Assembly (NCBI RefSeq): GCF_003051005.1
Contig: NZ_QAOW01000001.1
Coordinates: forward strand, 930,001 to 994,000
DNA: 64,000 nt
Reading direction: 5' to 3'
Source of the DNA: Rhodococcus sp. OK519
GTDB taxonomy: Bacteria > Actinomycetota > Actinomycetes > Mycobacteriales > Mycobacteriaceae
A program made the translations under genes and the position numbers. The number at the start of each line of letters is the position of its first letter. The first letter of the stretch is position 1. Positions 54,961-63,659 of the stretch are shown here, piece by piece. The notes under the pieces are model-generated. The model was not told the origin of the DNA. It searched no databases and was given only the letters and a program-made list of their open reading frames with translations.

Positions 54961-56325
54961 GTGGAACAGTCGGACCGGATTCGCGCGCGGGTCCGCCAGC
55001 TCATGCCGACGGCACGGGACGAACTCGCGACGCTCGTGACCTTCCGTTCCATCGCCGACCCCCGCCAGGCGCCGCCGGAGCAGTGCGCGGGCGCGGCGAG
55101 ATGGGTCGCCGACGCCTTTCGCGCGGTCGGCATCGGAACCGTTGAACTGGTCGAGACGTCCGACGGGTCGAAGGCGGTCGTCGGTCACCAGCCGGGGCCG
55201 GAGGGCGCGCCGACGGTTCTGCTCTACAGCCACTACGACATTCAGCCCGCCGGCGACGAGGCACTGTGGCACTCGCCGCCGTTCGAGCTCACCGAGCGGG
55301 ACGGCCGCTGGTACGGCCGGGGCGCCGCCGACTGCAAGGGCAACGTCGTGATGCATCTGCTGGCGCTGCGGGCGCTGGCGTCGGTGGGGGACTCGTTCCC
55401 GGTCGGGATCCGGATCGTCTCCGAGGGCTCGGAGGAGATGGGCACAGGTGGCCTCGAGGACCTCGTGCAGGACCGCCCGGAGCTGTTCTCCGCCGACGTC
55501 GTGGTGATCGCCGACACCGGCAACGTCGCGGTCGGTCAGCCGACAGTGACCACCAGTCTGCGAGGGATCGCGAACGTCGTGGTGCACGTCGAGACCCTCG
55601 AGGGTGAACTGCACTCGGGCATGTACGGGGGATCGGCGCCGGACGCTCTGGCGGCCCTCGTCCAGATGCTCTCCACGTTGCGCGACCACGGCGGCAACAC
55701 GGTGGTCGACGGCCTCGACACCGCGCAGGACTGGGACGGCGCGCAGTATCCGGAGCAGCAGTTCAGGCAGGACGCCGGTGTGCTCGACGGGGTTCGCCTC
55801 ACCGGGTCCGGGACGGTGGCCGACGCGGTGTGGGCACGGCCCGCGCTCACCATCCTCGGCATCGACGCGCCCCCGGTGGTCGGGTCGGCGGCGGCGATCC
55901 AGCCACGGGCGTCGGCGCGGCTCAATCTGCGCGTGCCGCCTGGCATGGACCCGCAGCGCGCCCAGGACGCGCTCGTCGCTCACCTCGAGGGTGCGGCCCC
56001 GTGGGGAGCGCACGTACGGGTCGAGCGGGAGGCCGTCGGAGCGCCGTTCCAGGCGAAGATGTCGGGCCCGGGCTTCGCGGCTCTACAAGCGGCACTCGAG
56101 ACCACGTACGGTCACCCGCTCGCGGTCGCCGGGCAGGGCGGGACCATCCCCCTGTGCAATGTGCTCGGTGAGCAGTTCCCCGACGCCGAGATCGTGCTCA
56201 TGGGCGTCGAGGAACCGCAGGCGCACATCCATGCGCCGAACGAGAGTGTCGATCCGTCCGAGATCGAGAACCTCGCCGTCGCCGAGGCACTGTTCCTGCA
56301 GCGCCTCGGCGATCAGGGGAAGTAG
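54961..56325 (+). CDS. M20-family metallopeptidase (dipeptidase)
   Basis: Enzyme of 454 residues, start GTG 54961 (GTG 54958 also possible) after AGGTGGAGG. Metal ligands: His91 in LLYSHYDIQP, bridging Asp124 in GAADCKGN, Glu158/159 in VSEGSEEMG, a later Asp, and His in HIHAPNESV. The middle dimerisation domain, about residues 200-330, begins around ELHSGMYGG. It probably cleaves dipeptides or N-acyl amino acids. The gene follows acpS in M. tuberculosis (Rv2522c, from memory), with the ABC/TetR/helicase genes inserted here. Confidence 0.9.
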   Translation: MEQSDRIRARVRQLMPTARDELATLVTFRSIADPRQAPPEQCAGAARWVADAFRAVGIGTVELVETSDGSKAVVGHQPGPEGAPTVLLYSHYDIQPAGDEALWHSPPFELTERDGRWYGRGAADCKGNVVMHLLALRALASVGDSFPVGIRIVSEGSEEMGTGGLEDLVQDRPELFSADVVVIADTGNVAVGQPTVTTSLRGIANVVVHVETLEGELHSGMYGGSAPDALAALVQMLSTLRDHGGNTVVDGLDTAQDWDGAQYPEQQFRQDAGVLDGVRLTGSGTVADAVWARPALTILGIDAPPVVGSAAAIQPRASARLNLRVPPGMDPQRAQDALVAHLEGAAPWGAHVRVEREAVGAPFQAKMSGPGFAALQAALETTYGHPLAVAGQGGTIPLCNVLGEQFPDAEIVLMGVEEPQAHIHAPNESVDPSEIENLAVAEALFLQRLGDQGK

Positions 56326-56337
56326 CGGTCGCGACAA

Positions 56338-56808
56338 TCAGACGGACAGGTCGCGCCGCAGCTTTGCCACGTGGCCGGTCGCGCGCACGTTGTACTGGGC
56401 GACCTCGACCTTGCCGTCCTCGTCGACGAGGAACGTCGAGCGGATGACACCCTGGACGACCTTGCCGTACATCTTCTTCTCGCCGAAGGCGCCCCACGCG
56501 GTGAGCGTCGTCTTCTCCGGATCCGACAGCAGCGGGAAGGTCAGGCCCTCGTTGTCCCGGAATTTCGCGAGCTTGGCCGGCTTGTCGGGGGAGATCCCGA
56601 CCACGTCGAGTCTGGCCTCGTTCAGCTCGGTGAGGCTGTCGCGGAAGTCGCATGCCTGCTTGGTGCAGCCCGGCGTGCTCGCGGCGGGGTAGAAGTACAC
56701 GATCACCTTGCGGCCGCGGTAGTCGGACAGCGACACCTCGTTGCCGTCGGCGTCGGGGAGCGTGAAGTCGGGGGCGATGTCTCCGGGGGCAAGCCTGTTG
56801 TCGGTCAC
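56338..56808 (-). CDS. bcp: Thioredoxin-dependent peroxiredoxin Bcp
   Basis: Peroxiredoxin of 156 residues. The start at GTG 56808 (MTDNRLAPGD) gives the family length; an open frame to 56910 adds a non-homologous stretch. Peroxidatic Cys48 is in PAASTPGCTKQACDF and the likely resolving Cys53 is five residues later, as in atypical 2-Cys Bcp. It reduces peroxides with thioredoxin. It is convergent with the M20 gene, 12 bp apart, and matches Rv2521 in position. Confidence 0.95.
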   Translation of the reverse strand: MTDNRLAPGDIAPDFTLPDADGNEVSLSDYRGRKVIVYFYPAASTPGCTKQACDFRDSLTELNEARLDVVGISPDKPAKLAKFRDNEGLTFPLLSDPEKTTLTAWGAFGEKKMYGKVVQGVIRSTFLVDEDGKVEVAQYNVRATGHVAKLRRDLSV

Positions 56809-56952
56809 AGCGAGTGAGGCTACCGAAGGGGCACGTCGGGTGCGCTCTGCGCCGCAGGCGGCCTTCTGCTCTACGGTTGTGTCGAGCTGTGCCGGTAGCG
56901 TGACCCGCACGGCAGCATGACAGTCGGATCATTCGAACCAGTTGGAGGACAC

Positions 56953-57174
56953 GTGCCCAGGGACACCGAGGCCATCGAGCGGGACATCGAGAACGCCCGC
57001 AATCAGCTCGCGCAGACACTCGACGTACTGGCTGTCCGCACCAATCCCAAGCGGCTCGTGGAGACCACCAAGCACAGTGTGCGCGCGAAGCTGAACGAGC
57101 CCGCCGTCAAGGCGGCACTCATCGGAGTCGGCGCCGTCGTCGGGCTCCTGGTGTTGCGCAAGATCTTCCGCTGA
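56953..57174 (+). CDS. DUF3618-family small membrane protein
   Basis: Protein of 73 residues. GTG 56953 follows GGAGG at 56944-56948; an earlier ATG at 56917 adds 12 residues that relatives lack. Residues 1-50 are helical with the family segment RDIENARNQLAQTLDVLA and basic middle part; residues 52-70 form one transmembrane helix (AALIGVGAVVGLLVL) ending in basic RKIFR. DUF3618 function is not known. It equals Rv2520c in gene order. Confidence 0.85.
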   Translation: MPRDTEAIERDIENARNQLAQTLDVLAVRTNPKRLVETTKHSVRAKLNEPAVKAALIGVGAVVGLLVLRKIFR

Positions 57175-57192
57175 TCGATCGGCACCCGAATC

Positions 57193-57249
57193 CGAACGGG
57201 ACATCGGGGCACACTTCCGCTTCGCGGTGTGCACCTGGTGTCCCGTTCG
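57193..57249 (+). terminator. Compound hairpin after the DUF3618 gene
   Basis: Outer arms CGAACGGGACA (57193-57203) and TGTCCCGTTCG (57239-57249) enclose an inner GCACAC/GTGTGC stem (57209-57214, 57227-57232). It lies 19 bp after the stop and is a probable terminator. Confidence 0.6.
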
Positions 57250-57284
57250 ACATTCGTGCCCGCACCAGTCTCGGGACACGAAGA

Positions 57285-57313
57285 AAGACCCCCGCACAAT
57301 GTGCGGGGGTCTT
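57285..57313 (-). terminator. Terminator of the tRNA-Lys pair
   Basis: Perfect 13-bp stem (AAGACCCCCGCAC / GTGCGGGGGTCTT) with a 3-nt loop. On the minus strand it is followed by TTCTTCG, directly downstream of the tRNA-Lys genes. Confidence 0.75.
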
Positions 57314-57318
57314 CTCGG

Positions 57319-57391
57319 TGCGCCCACAGGGACTCGAACCCCGGACCCAGTGATTAAGAGTCACTTGCTCTACCAACTGAGCTATAGGCGC
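57319..57391 (-). tRNA. tRNA-Lys (anticodon CUU), promoter-distal copy
   Basis: A 73-nt tRNA without encoded CCA. Acceptor GCGCCTA/TGGGCGC, discriminator A, and anticodon arm AGTGA-CTCTTAA-TCACT giving CUU. It is identical to the second copy 40 bp away. The terminator follows immediately. Confidence 0.96.
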
Positions 57392-57431
57392 ATGCCCATT
57401 TGCCGGAGAACCGGCTGCTAGTGAACTAGCG

Positions 57432-57504
57432 TGCGCCCACAGGGACTCGAACCCCGGACCCAGTGATTAAGAGTCACTTGCTCTACCAACTGAGCTATAG
57501 GCGC
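57432..57504 (-). tRNA. tRNA-Lys (anticodon CUU), promoter-proximal copy
   Basis: Identical in sequence to the copy at 57319-57391 and in the same orientation; probably cotranscribed from a promoter above 57510. The gap 57505-57778 before the next gene otherwise shows no features I can name. Confidence 0.96.
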
Positions 57505-57778
57505 ATTGCTCTTCGCGAGGTGTCCCTCGCTCGGTGCGATGAGAACATTAGCGGACCGCTTCCGGCGAAAGCAAATCCGTCCCACTGTAACCACTGCGGC
57601 CCAGGTGACGATTGGTATTCGACCGTTACTCGACCCTCCGGCACGTCGCCGAGGAGTGCCTCGCGCGGCTGGCATCATGCAGTGGCGCGGGACGTCGGAT
57701 CGGTTGAGGTTCGGCGCGTGAGCGGGGATGCGCCAGGCGGGCGTGTCGTGGCAGTTGTGGTTGTGAAGTGGGGTTTTC

Positions 57779-59023
57779 ATGAAGATCGGTCGCGGGGTCG
57801 TTCCCAGGCGCGGCGGTGCAGTCGGACGCTCGAGGGTTCCGGTGGTCGTCGCGGCCCTGACCGCAGCACTGGGGATGGTGATGCTCGTCACCGGGTGCAC
57901 CATCGCGACCGGGCCGGCGGGGGCATCGACGTCGTCCGACGCCCCCATCGACTCGAATCCGCTCCTCTCGCTGATCAAGCCGACGGTCACCACGACGGTC
58001 ACCGACGGTTCCCTGGGCTTCTCTCCCGGCGACCCGGTAGCGGTGCGGGTCGCCGACGGACGCCTCGTGGAGGTCGAACTGCGCAACCCGGACGGGCAGA
58101 TCGTCGAGGGGGCGATCGCCCCGGACGGACTGTCCTGGACCAACGGCGATCCGCTCGGCTACAACCGCAAGTACACGCTCCGGGCCGACGCGTACGGACT
58201 CGGCGGCTCGACCTCCACCACGCTCACGTTCACCACGAGCGCGCCGGGCAACCTCACGAAGCCGTATGTGATGCCGGGTGACGGCAGTGTCGTCGGGATC
58301 GGTCAGCCCATCGCGGTCCAGTTCGACGAGAACATCCCGGACCGCAAGGCGGCCGAGGACGCCATCCGGGTCGTCACGGTTCCGCCGGTCGAGGGAGCCT
58401 TCTACTGGCTCAACAACCGCGAGGTCCGCTGGCGCCCGCAGAACTACTGGGCACCGGGCACGCAGGTAACCGTCGACGTCAAGGTCTACGGACGCGATCT
58501 CGGCAAGGGCATGTTCGGTCAGGAAGACGTTCATTCGTCCTTCCGGATCGGGGACGCGGTCGTCATCACCGCGGACGACGACACCAAGCAGGTGACCGTG
58601 AACGTCGCCGGCAAGGACGTCAAGACCATGCCGACGTCGATGGGTAAGAACAGCACCCCCACCGACAACGGCGTCTACATCATCGGGGACCGCTTCGATC
58701 ACCTCGTGATGGATTCGTCCACCTACGGCGTGCCGGTGACCTCGCCGGACGGCTATCGCACGCCCGTCGACTGGGCCACACGCATGTCGTACAGCGGCAT
58801 CTTCTTCCATTCGGCGCCGTGGTCCGTGAACGAACAGGGCAGCACCAACACGAGTCATGGGTGCCTGAACCTGAGCCCGTCGAACGCGAAGTGGATCTAC
58901 GACAACACCAAGCGCGGCGACATCGTGATCGTGGAGAACACCGTCGGCGGAACGCTGTCGGGCACCGACGGCCTGGGCGACTGGAACATCCCGTGGGAGA
59001 CCTGGCGCGCAGGTAACGCGTGA
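57779..59023 (+). CDS. L,D-transpeptidase lipoprotein (LdtMt5/LppS-like)
   Basis: Cell-envelope enzyme of 414 residues that makes 3-3 cross-links in peptidoglycan. The signal peptide is of the lipoprotein type: basic [19 protein letters not shown], a hydrophobic core, and the lipobox VTGC with acylated Cys at about residue 40. Two Ig-like domains (about 60-150 and 160-260) are followed by the YkuD domain with catalytic Cys362 in [17 protein letters not shown] and His in IFFHSAPWS. Its place between bcp/DUF3618 and orn matches Rv2518c (lppS), from memory. Confidence 0.93.
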   Translation: MKIGRGVVPRRGGAVGRSRVPVVVAALTAALGMVMLVTGCTIATGPAGASTSSDAPIDSNPLLSLIKPTVTTTVTDGSLGFSPGDPVAVRVADGRLVEVELRNPDGQIVEGAIAPDGLSWTNGDPLGYNRKYTLRADAYGLGGSTSTTLTFTTSAPGNLTKPYVMPGDGSVVGIGQPIAVQFDENIPDRKAAEDAIRVVTVPPVEGAFYWLNNREVRWRPQNYWAPGTQVTVDVKVYGRDLGKGMFGQEDVHSSFRIGDAVVITADDDTKQVTVNVAGKDVKTMPTSMGKNSTPTDNGVYIIGDRFDHLVMDSSTYGVPVTSPDGYRTPVDWATRMSYSGIFFHSAPWSVNEQGSTNTSHGCLNLSPSNAKWIYDNTKRGDIVIVENTVGGTLSGTDGLGDWNIPWETWRAGNA

Positions 59024-59075
59024 CCGCCAATTATTCTGGGTGTGACGGAATCGTCCGAAGGAACGGGAGTTGAAC

Positions 59076-59306
59076 GTGGAATCGGTGGGAGTCGGGGATC
59101 TCGTTCAGGCTGCGGGGCATGCAGGCCCGTGGACCGTGCTCGAGGTTCGGCACGGTATGGCACTCCTCGAACACGCGGACAGCCACCGACTGTCGAGGCG
59201 GACGACGTCGCTGACCGTGGTGCGCAAGGCGGAGCCGGGTTCTGCTGCGGCGGCCGCATCCGAGTCGGCCGGTGATGACGGAGACTCACCGACGCTGTTC
59301 GACTGA
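59076..59306 (+). CDS. Hypothetical small protein
   Basis: Protein of 76 residues from GTG 59076 with GGGAG 6 bp upstream; TTG 59070 adds two residues. The sequence has GDLVQAAGHAGPWTVLEVRHG followed by LLEHADSHRLSRRTTSLTVV, which looks like a small beta-barrel (KOW- or SH3-like), and an Ala/Asp-rich tail ending PTLFD. No signal peptide. I do not recognise the family. A very strong terminator follows 51 bp after the stop. Confidence 0.6.
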   Translation: MESVGVGDLVQAAGHAGPWTVLEVRHGMALLEHADSHRLSRRTTSLTVVRKAEPGSAAAAASESAGDDGDSPTLFD

Positions 59307-59357
59307 TCGTTCGGTCGTGGACGGAGGGCCTTCCGCATCTGTCCCGCACAGCACAAA

Positions 59358-59399
59358 AGAGGAGCGGCCGACACCCATCGGGGTGTCGGCCGCTCCTCT
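59358..59399. terminator. Bidirectional 19-bp hairpin terminator
   Basis: Perfect 19-bp inverted repeat (arms 59358-59376 and 59381-59399, core GGAGCGGCCGACACCC) with a 4-nt ATCG loop. It lies between two convergent genes and has T-rich flanks (CTCGTTCG on plus, TTTTGTGC on minus), so it may stop both transcripts. Confidence 0.85.
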
Positions 59400-59428
59400 C
59401 GTTCGTCCCGGCTTGTGGCCGGACCGAA

Positions 59429-59545
59429 TCAGAGCAGGCCGAGGAGGGCGCCCAGACCGAGCACCGCGCCGATGCCGCTGAAGAGGCCGGTGGCGATGCC
59501 GATGTAGCCGCGGATTTCGGGCATGGAGGAACCGAGCTGAGGCAT
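59429..59545 (-). CDS. 38-residue hydrophobic peptide gene
   Basis: ATG at 59545 preceded by AGGAG 8 bp upstream, stop TGA at 59431-59429. The product begins MPQLGSSMPEIRGYIGIATG and continues as a Gly/Leu/Ile-rich helix to the end (residues 14-38, ending in LLGLL). It has no basic residues after Arg12. It could be a single-span membrane peptide, a small channel-forming cell-wall peptide, or a toxin-like peptide. The strong ribosome-binding site and dedicated terminator support a real gene. I know no named family. Confidence 0.6.
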   Translation of the reverse strand: MPQLGSSMPEIRGYIGIATGLFSGIGAVLGLGALLGLL

Positions 59546-59724
59546 GTGAAACTCCTTCGTAAAAAGAGGGGCTGCGGACAGTGACGTATGTCATGCCCTG
59601 CATCAAAGATGCTGCGCGTCACAGTAGGGGGAGGATGAACATTCGGTTAATACGAGGTCTCACTGAGTGGGACTTGTGAGTTTTTCCTGGTCAGCGCGCT
59701 TTGCGGCTACTGCCCGGTAGCTAC

Positions 59725-59823
59725 AAAGTGAAATGAGTCACTTTTCTTGTTCTACCTCGCGTTTTGCGCACTTATCGCGCTTCTCGGGCCTCCCGAAGCG
59801 CGACAAGTGCGCAAAACGCGAGG
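59725..59823. repeat. Long hairpin element of unknown function
   Basis: The arms 59755-59783 and 59795-59823 are 29 bp with a single mismatch (left arm begins CCTCGCGTTTTGCGCACTT) and an 11-nt loop. A smaller stem AAAGTGA/TCACTTT (59725-59731, 59738-59744) followed by TCTTGTTCT stands just before it. The stretch 59546-59917 has no gene. The element lies between the divergent promoter of the 38-residue peptide gene and the tRNA-His terminator. Confidence 0.7.
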
Positions 59824-59917
59824 GGTGTCGAGCGCGGGTGGGCGGCCTCGGACAGCTGCCGCCGGGCGACTGGACGGGCGAAGTGTATGGGCTGGGCCCG
59901 GAAACGAGACGGAAACG

Positions 59918-59949
59918 AGAAAAGCCCCGGCGAATGCCGGGGCTTTTCT
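59918..59949 (-). terminator. Terminator of tRNA-His
   Basis: Perfect 14-bp stem (AGAAAAGCCCCGGC / GCCGGGGCTTTTCT) with a 4-nt loop, 3 bp after the tRNA-His 3' end on the minus strand. The T4 and A4 tracts at its base make it work in either direction. Confidence 0.8.
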
Positions 59950-59952
59950 GCG

Positions 59953-60026
59953 GGTGACTGACGGGACTCGAACCCGCGACAGCCAGGATCACAACCTGGT
60001 GCTCTACCAACTGAACTACAGTCACC
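59953..60026 (-). tRNA. tRNA-His (anticodon GUG)
   Basis: A 74-nt tRNA including the G-1 typical of tRNA-His, paired with discriminator C. Anticodon arm CCAGG-TTGTGAT-CCTGG gives GUG. CCA is not encoded. The terminator lies just downstream; orn is upstream in the same direction. Confidence 0.96.
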
Positions 60027-60108
60027 ATCACTGTCGCTTCCGGCGGGGCCGGTTGCTTCAGCGAGATGAATATTAGCCTGTTGATCGAGCAAAGGGCCAA
60101 TCGCCTGG

Positions 60109-60708
60109 TCAGGCGGGTCCAAGTTCCTTCACGACGGCCGCGATCTCGGTGGTCGACGGACCCGGATCGGCCACGAAGGCGGTCCGGCGGTAGAACTGCA
60201 GTTCGCGGATCGATTCCTTGATGTCCGCGAGCGCGCGGTGCGACAGGCCCTTCTCCGGCTGGCCGAAGTAGATCCGGGGGTACCAGCGCCGGCACAGTTC
60301 CTTGATCGAGCTGACGTCGATCATGCGGTAGTGCAGGTGGGCGTCGAGTTCGGGCATGTCGCGGGCGATGAATCCTCGATCGGTCGCGATCGAGTTGCCG
60401 GCGAGGGGCACCGTGCCCGCGACGGGGACGTGCTCCCGGATGTAGGCGAGCACCAGCTGCTCTGCCTCGGCGAGCGTCACCGTCGAGGCGCGCACCTCCT
60501 CGGTGAGGCCCGACTTCTCGTGCATCTGGGTCACGATGTCCGGCATGTCCGCCAGCGCCGCGTCGTCGGCGTGGATCACGATGTCCACGCCTTCGCCCAG
60601 GATGTTGAGGTCGCTGTCGGTCACGAGGGCCGCGATCTCGATGAGCTTGTCCGAACCGAGCCGCAGCCCCGTCATTTCACAATCGATCCATACCAATTTG
60701 TCTTGCAC
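60109..60708 (-). CDS. orn: Oligoribonuclease
   Basis: DEDDh 3'-5' exonuclease of 199 residues that degrades short RNAs, including pGpG. The start at GTG 60708 ([14 protein letters not shown]) matches relatives; GTG 60717 adds three residues. Catalytic residues: Asp9 and Glu11 in WIDCEMTG, Asp in [10 protein letters not shown], and His/Asp in [11 protein letters not shown]. The [19 protein letters not shown] segment is diagnostic. It is divergent from the HerA-like gene, as in M. tuberculosis (Rv2511 with Rv2510c). Confidence 0.96.
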   Translation of the reverse strand: MQDKLVWIDCEMTGLRLGSDKLIEIAALVTDSDLNILGEGVDIVIHADDAALADMPDIVTQMHEKSGLTEEVRASTVTLAEAEQLVLAYIREHVPVAGTVPLAGNSIATDRGFIARDMPELDAHLHYRMIDVSSIKELCRRWYPRIYFGQPEKGLSHRALADIKESIRELQFYRRTAFVADPGPSTTEIAAVVKELGPA

Positions 60709-60791
60709 GAGAAACACAGTAGTCAGGCGCGGTCGCGATATTGTCCACGGTGGAGAACTTCCCTCACGCAGTGCGCTCGAGGAGGACGGCC

Positions 60792-62411
60792 ATGACGCTT
60801 GATCCGAGTGCCGCCGGTGATGTGCAGTCGCCCGCGGACAAGTCGAGAATCGCGAAGGCTGCCGCAGAGATCGCCTCCGGTTATGCGTCGGATGGCGCGG
60901 CGTTGGAACTGGGGACGGTCGTCGTCGACGGCGTCGTGGATCCCTCGGCGCGCGTGCGCATTCCTCTCGCCACCGTCAATCGTCACGGGCTCATCGCCGG
61001 GGCTACCGGCACGGGCAAGACGAAGACGCTGCAGGGCATCGCCGAACAGCTATCGACCGCGGGTGTCCCCGTCGTCATGGCCGATGTGAAGGGTGATCTG
61101 TCCGGACTGTCCGCGCCGGGAGAGTCGAACGACAAGATCGCGGCGCGCGCGGTGGAGACCGGAGATCCGGATTGGTCACCGGTGGGTTTCCCCGTCCAGT
61201 TCGTCTCACTCGGCACCGACGGCATCGGCGTCCCGGTACGCGCGACGATAACGAGTTTCGGTCCGATCCTGCTCAGCAAGGTGCTCGGGCTCAACGGGAC
61301 GCAGGAGTCGACGCTCGGGCTGATCTTCCATTGGGCCGACACGCGTGGGCTGGCCCTGCTGGATCTGAAGGACCTGCGGGCGGTGATCACGCACCTGACG
61401 TCGGACGAGGGCAAGGCCGACCTGAAGGGCATCGGGGGAGTGTCGGCGGCCACCGCGGGCGTGATCCTGCGCGCGCTGGTGAATCTCGAAGCGGACGGCG
61501 GCGACACGTTCTTCGGTGAGCCCGAGTTCGAGACGGAGGACCTGCTCCGCGTCGCCGACGATGGCCGCGGCGTCGTGACGCTGTTCGAACTCGGCGCTCA
61601 GGCGGCGCGTCCGGTGATGTTCTCGACGTTCCTTATGTGGGTGCTCGCCGATCTGTTCCAGACGCTGCCCGAGGCAGGTGATCTCGACAAGCCCAAACTC
61701 GTGTTCGTCTTCGACGAAGCCCACCTGTTGTTCGCGGATGCGTCGAAGGCCTTCCTGGCGCAGGTGGAGCAGACGGTGAAGCTGATCCGCTCCAAGGGCG
61801 TCGGCGTGTTCTTCTGCACGCAGTTGCCGACGGACGTGCCCAATGCCGTGCTCTCGCAGCTGGGCGCGCGGGTGCAGCACGCGCTGCGCGCGTTCACTCC
61901 CGACGATCAGAAGGCGCTCACCAAGACGGTCCGCACGTATCCGACGACCGAGCACTACGACCTCGAGAAGGCATTGACGTCGCTGGGGACGGGCGAGGCG
62001 GTCGTCACGGTCCTGTCGGAGAAGGGTGCTCCGACACCGGTCGCGTGGACCCGGATGCGGCCGCCGCGGTCCCGCATGGACACGATCGGTGACGCCGGGA
62101 TCCGCCGCGCCGCCGCGTCGAGCACGCTGCAGGCGAAGTACGGCCAGACGATCGACCGGGAGTCGGCCTACGAACTGTTGACCGCCAAGGTGTCGGGCGC
62201 GCCCGACACCGACCCGACGCTGGACGTGCCGCCGCTGCCGGATCTTCCCGACCTGCCGCCGCCTCCGGCCCCCGCTCCGGAAGGGCCGAGCATGGCGGAG
62301 CAGGTACTCGGAAATCCTGCGGTCAAGAGTTTCCTGCGCTCGGCGGCGTCCGCCGCAGGGCGGGAGATCTCACGGAGCATCTTCGGTACCGGGCGCAGGC
62401 GAAAGCGCTGA
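60792..62411 (+). CDS. HerA/DUF853-type ATPase
   Basis: ATPase of 539 residues starting at ATG 60792 after GGAGGA at 60781-60786. Walker A is GATGTGKT (residues 70-77), Walker [12 protein letters not shown], and the downstream [19 protein letters not shown] is the sensor region of the HerA/FtsK superfamily. The C-terminus has a Pro-rich linker ([19 protein letters not shown]) and a basic end (GTGRRRKR). DUF853 proteins are hexameric DNA translocases by analogy; no partner nuclease is adjacent. It matches Rv2510c. Confidence 0.88.
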   Translation: MTLDPSAAGDVQSPADKSRIAKAAAEIASGYASDGAALELGTVVVDGVVDPSARVRIPLATVNRHGLIAGATGTGKTKTLQGIAEQLSTAGVPVVMADVKGDLSGLSAPGESNDKIAARAVETGDPDWSPVGFPVQFVSLGTDGIGVPVRATITSFGPILLSKVLGLNGTQESTLGLIFHWADTRGLALLDLKDLRAVITHLTSDEGKADLKGIGGVSAATAGVILRALVNLEADGGDTFFGEPEFETEDLLRVADDGRGVVTLFELGAQAARPVMFSTFLMWVLADLFQTLPEAGDLDKPKLVFVFDEAHLLFADASKAFLAQVEQTVKLIRSKGVGVFFCTQLPTDVPNAVLSQLGARVQHALRAFTPDDQKALTKTVRTYPTTEHYDLEKALTSLGTGEAVVTVLSEKGAPTPVAWTRMRPPRSRMDTIGDAGIRRAAASSTLQAKYGQTIDRESAYELLTAKVSGAPDTDPTLDVPPLPDLPDLPPPPAPAPEGPSMAEQVLGNPAVKSFLRSAASAAGREISRSIFGTGRRRKR

Positions 62412-62443
62412 CGCGCCGACCGCGCGCCCGGTACCCGCGGGCG

Positions 62444-63562
62444 TCAGTCGAACAGCACGACGCCGCGGATGTTCTTGCCCTCGTGCATGTCGATGAAGCC
62501 CTGTGCGATGTTGTCGAGCGTGTACGTGGTGGTGACGAGCTTGTCGAGTTCGAGCTTGCCCGCGCGGTACATCTCGACCATCCACGGGATGTCGGCGCTC
62601 GGGGCGGAGGCGCCGAACAGGGATCCCTGGATGCGCTTCTGGTACAGCGTCAGCTCGAGGAGGCTGATGGGCAGCCCGACGTCCTCCATCTTGCCGAGGC
62701 CTGTGACGACGCACGTGCCGGCCTTGCGGATCGACGAGAACGCCTGCGCGACATGCTCGCCCGTCGTGACACCGACCGTGACGATCGCGGCGTCGGCGCC
62801 CTGCCCATTGGTGAAGGACCGCGCGATCTCGGTCGCCTCCTCCATCGTCGCGACCGCGTGGGTGGCCCCGAACTCGAGGGCGGCGTTGCGCTTGAACTCG
62901 ATGGGATCGACGGCGATGATGTGCGATGCTCCCGCATGCGCCGCGCCTTGGACGGCGTTGATGCCGATGCCGCCGATGCCCATGACGATGACGGTGTGGC
63001 CGGGGTACACCTCGGCGGAGTTGACCGCAGCACCCCATCCGGTGCCGACGCCGCAGCCCAGCAGGCACAGCGATTCGAGCGGAAGATCCTTGTCGACCTT
63101 CACTGCGGAATCGATACTGACCGTGGTGTATTCGCTGAAGGTGCCGAGTCCGCAGGTCTGCGCGACCGGCGCCCCGTCGAGCGTCAGGCGGTAGCTGTTC
63201 GGATCGTCGGGGCGCCCGCCGGTCATGATGGCGGCGCCGCGGTCGCAGAGGTTCTGCAGGCCCTTGGCGCACCAGCGGCAACGGCCGCAGCCGGCGAGGA
63301 ACGAGAAGATGACGTGGTCGCCGACCTCCCAGCCGACGGTGTGCGGCCCGACCTCGACGACGATGCCCGCGCCCTCGTGGCCGCCGCAGATCGGATAGCG
63401 GCCCACGCCGTGGTCACCCTTGGCGATGTGGTCGTCCGAATGGCACAGACCCGACGCGACCATCTTGACGGTGAGCTCGTTCTGGCGGGGACCTTCGAGT
63501 TCGAGGTCGACCACCTTGTAGGTGCCGGGCGCTTCGGTGATTACGGCGGCGCGGGTCTTCAC
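62444..63562 (-). CDS. NDMA-dependent-type zinc alcohol dehydrogenase
   Basis: Medium-chain dehydrogenase of 372 residues. Catalytic zinc ligands Cys40 (GLCHSDDH), His62 and Cys at about 172 (GCGVGTGWGA); structural zinc ligands Cys92, Cys95, Cys98 and Cys106. The Rossmann motif is MGIGGIGINAVQ. It belongs to the actinobacterial NDMA-dependent family (nicotinoprotein-like enzymes with tightly bound NAD, or mycothiol-dependent formaldehyde dehydrogenase relatives). The substrate is unknown. A GTGATG-N10-CATCAC palindrome lies just upstream of the start. Confidence 0.9.
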   Translation of the reverse strand: MKTRAAVITEAPGTYKVVDLELEGPRQNELTVKMVASGLCHSDDHIAKGDHGVGRYPICGGHEGAGIVVEVGPHTVGWEVGDHVIFSFLAGCGRCRWCAKGLQNLCDRGAAIMTGGRPDDPNSYRLTLDGAPVAQTCGLGTFSEYTTVSIDSAVKVDKDLPLESLCLLGCGVGTGWGAAVNSAEVYPGHTVIVMGIGGIGINAVQGAAHAGASHIIAVDPIEFKRNAALEFGATHAVATMEEATEIARSFTNGQGADAAIVTVGVTTGEHVAQAFSSIRKAGTCVVTGLGKMEDVGLPISLLELTLYQKRIQGSLFGASAPSADIPWMVEMYRAGKLELDKLVTTTYTLDNIAQGFIDMHEGKNIRGVVLFD

Positions 63563-63583
63563 AGGGGTCCTCCAGGCTGGATG

Positions 63584-63605
63584 GTGATGTTGTGGTGCGC
63601 ATCAC
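63584..63605. promoter_or_regulatory. Palindrome upstream of the alcohol dehydrogenase gene
   Basis: GTGATG at 63584-63589 and CATCAC at 63600-63605, 10 bp apart, starting 22 bp upstream of the dehydrogenase ATG. It is a candidate operator for an unidentified regulator. Confidence 0.4.
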
Positions 63606-63659
63606 TATCTGTCCAGGCGGTCTGTTTCTGTGTGTCCGGTCTCACTCACTGGAACCGGG

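Noticed and set aside
57779-59023. The lipoprotein as an exported protein of unknown function
   Set aside because: The SHGC motif and YkuD context identify it as an L,D-transpeptidase.
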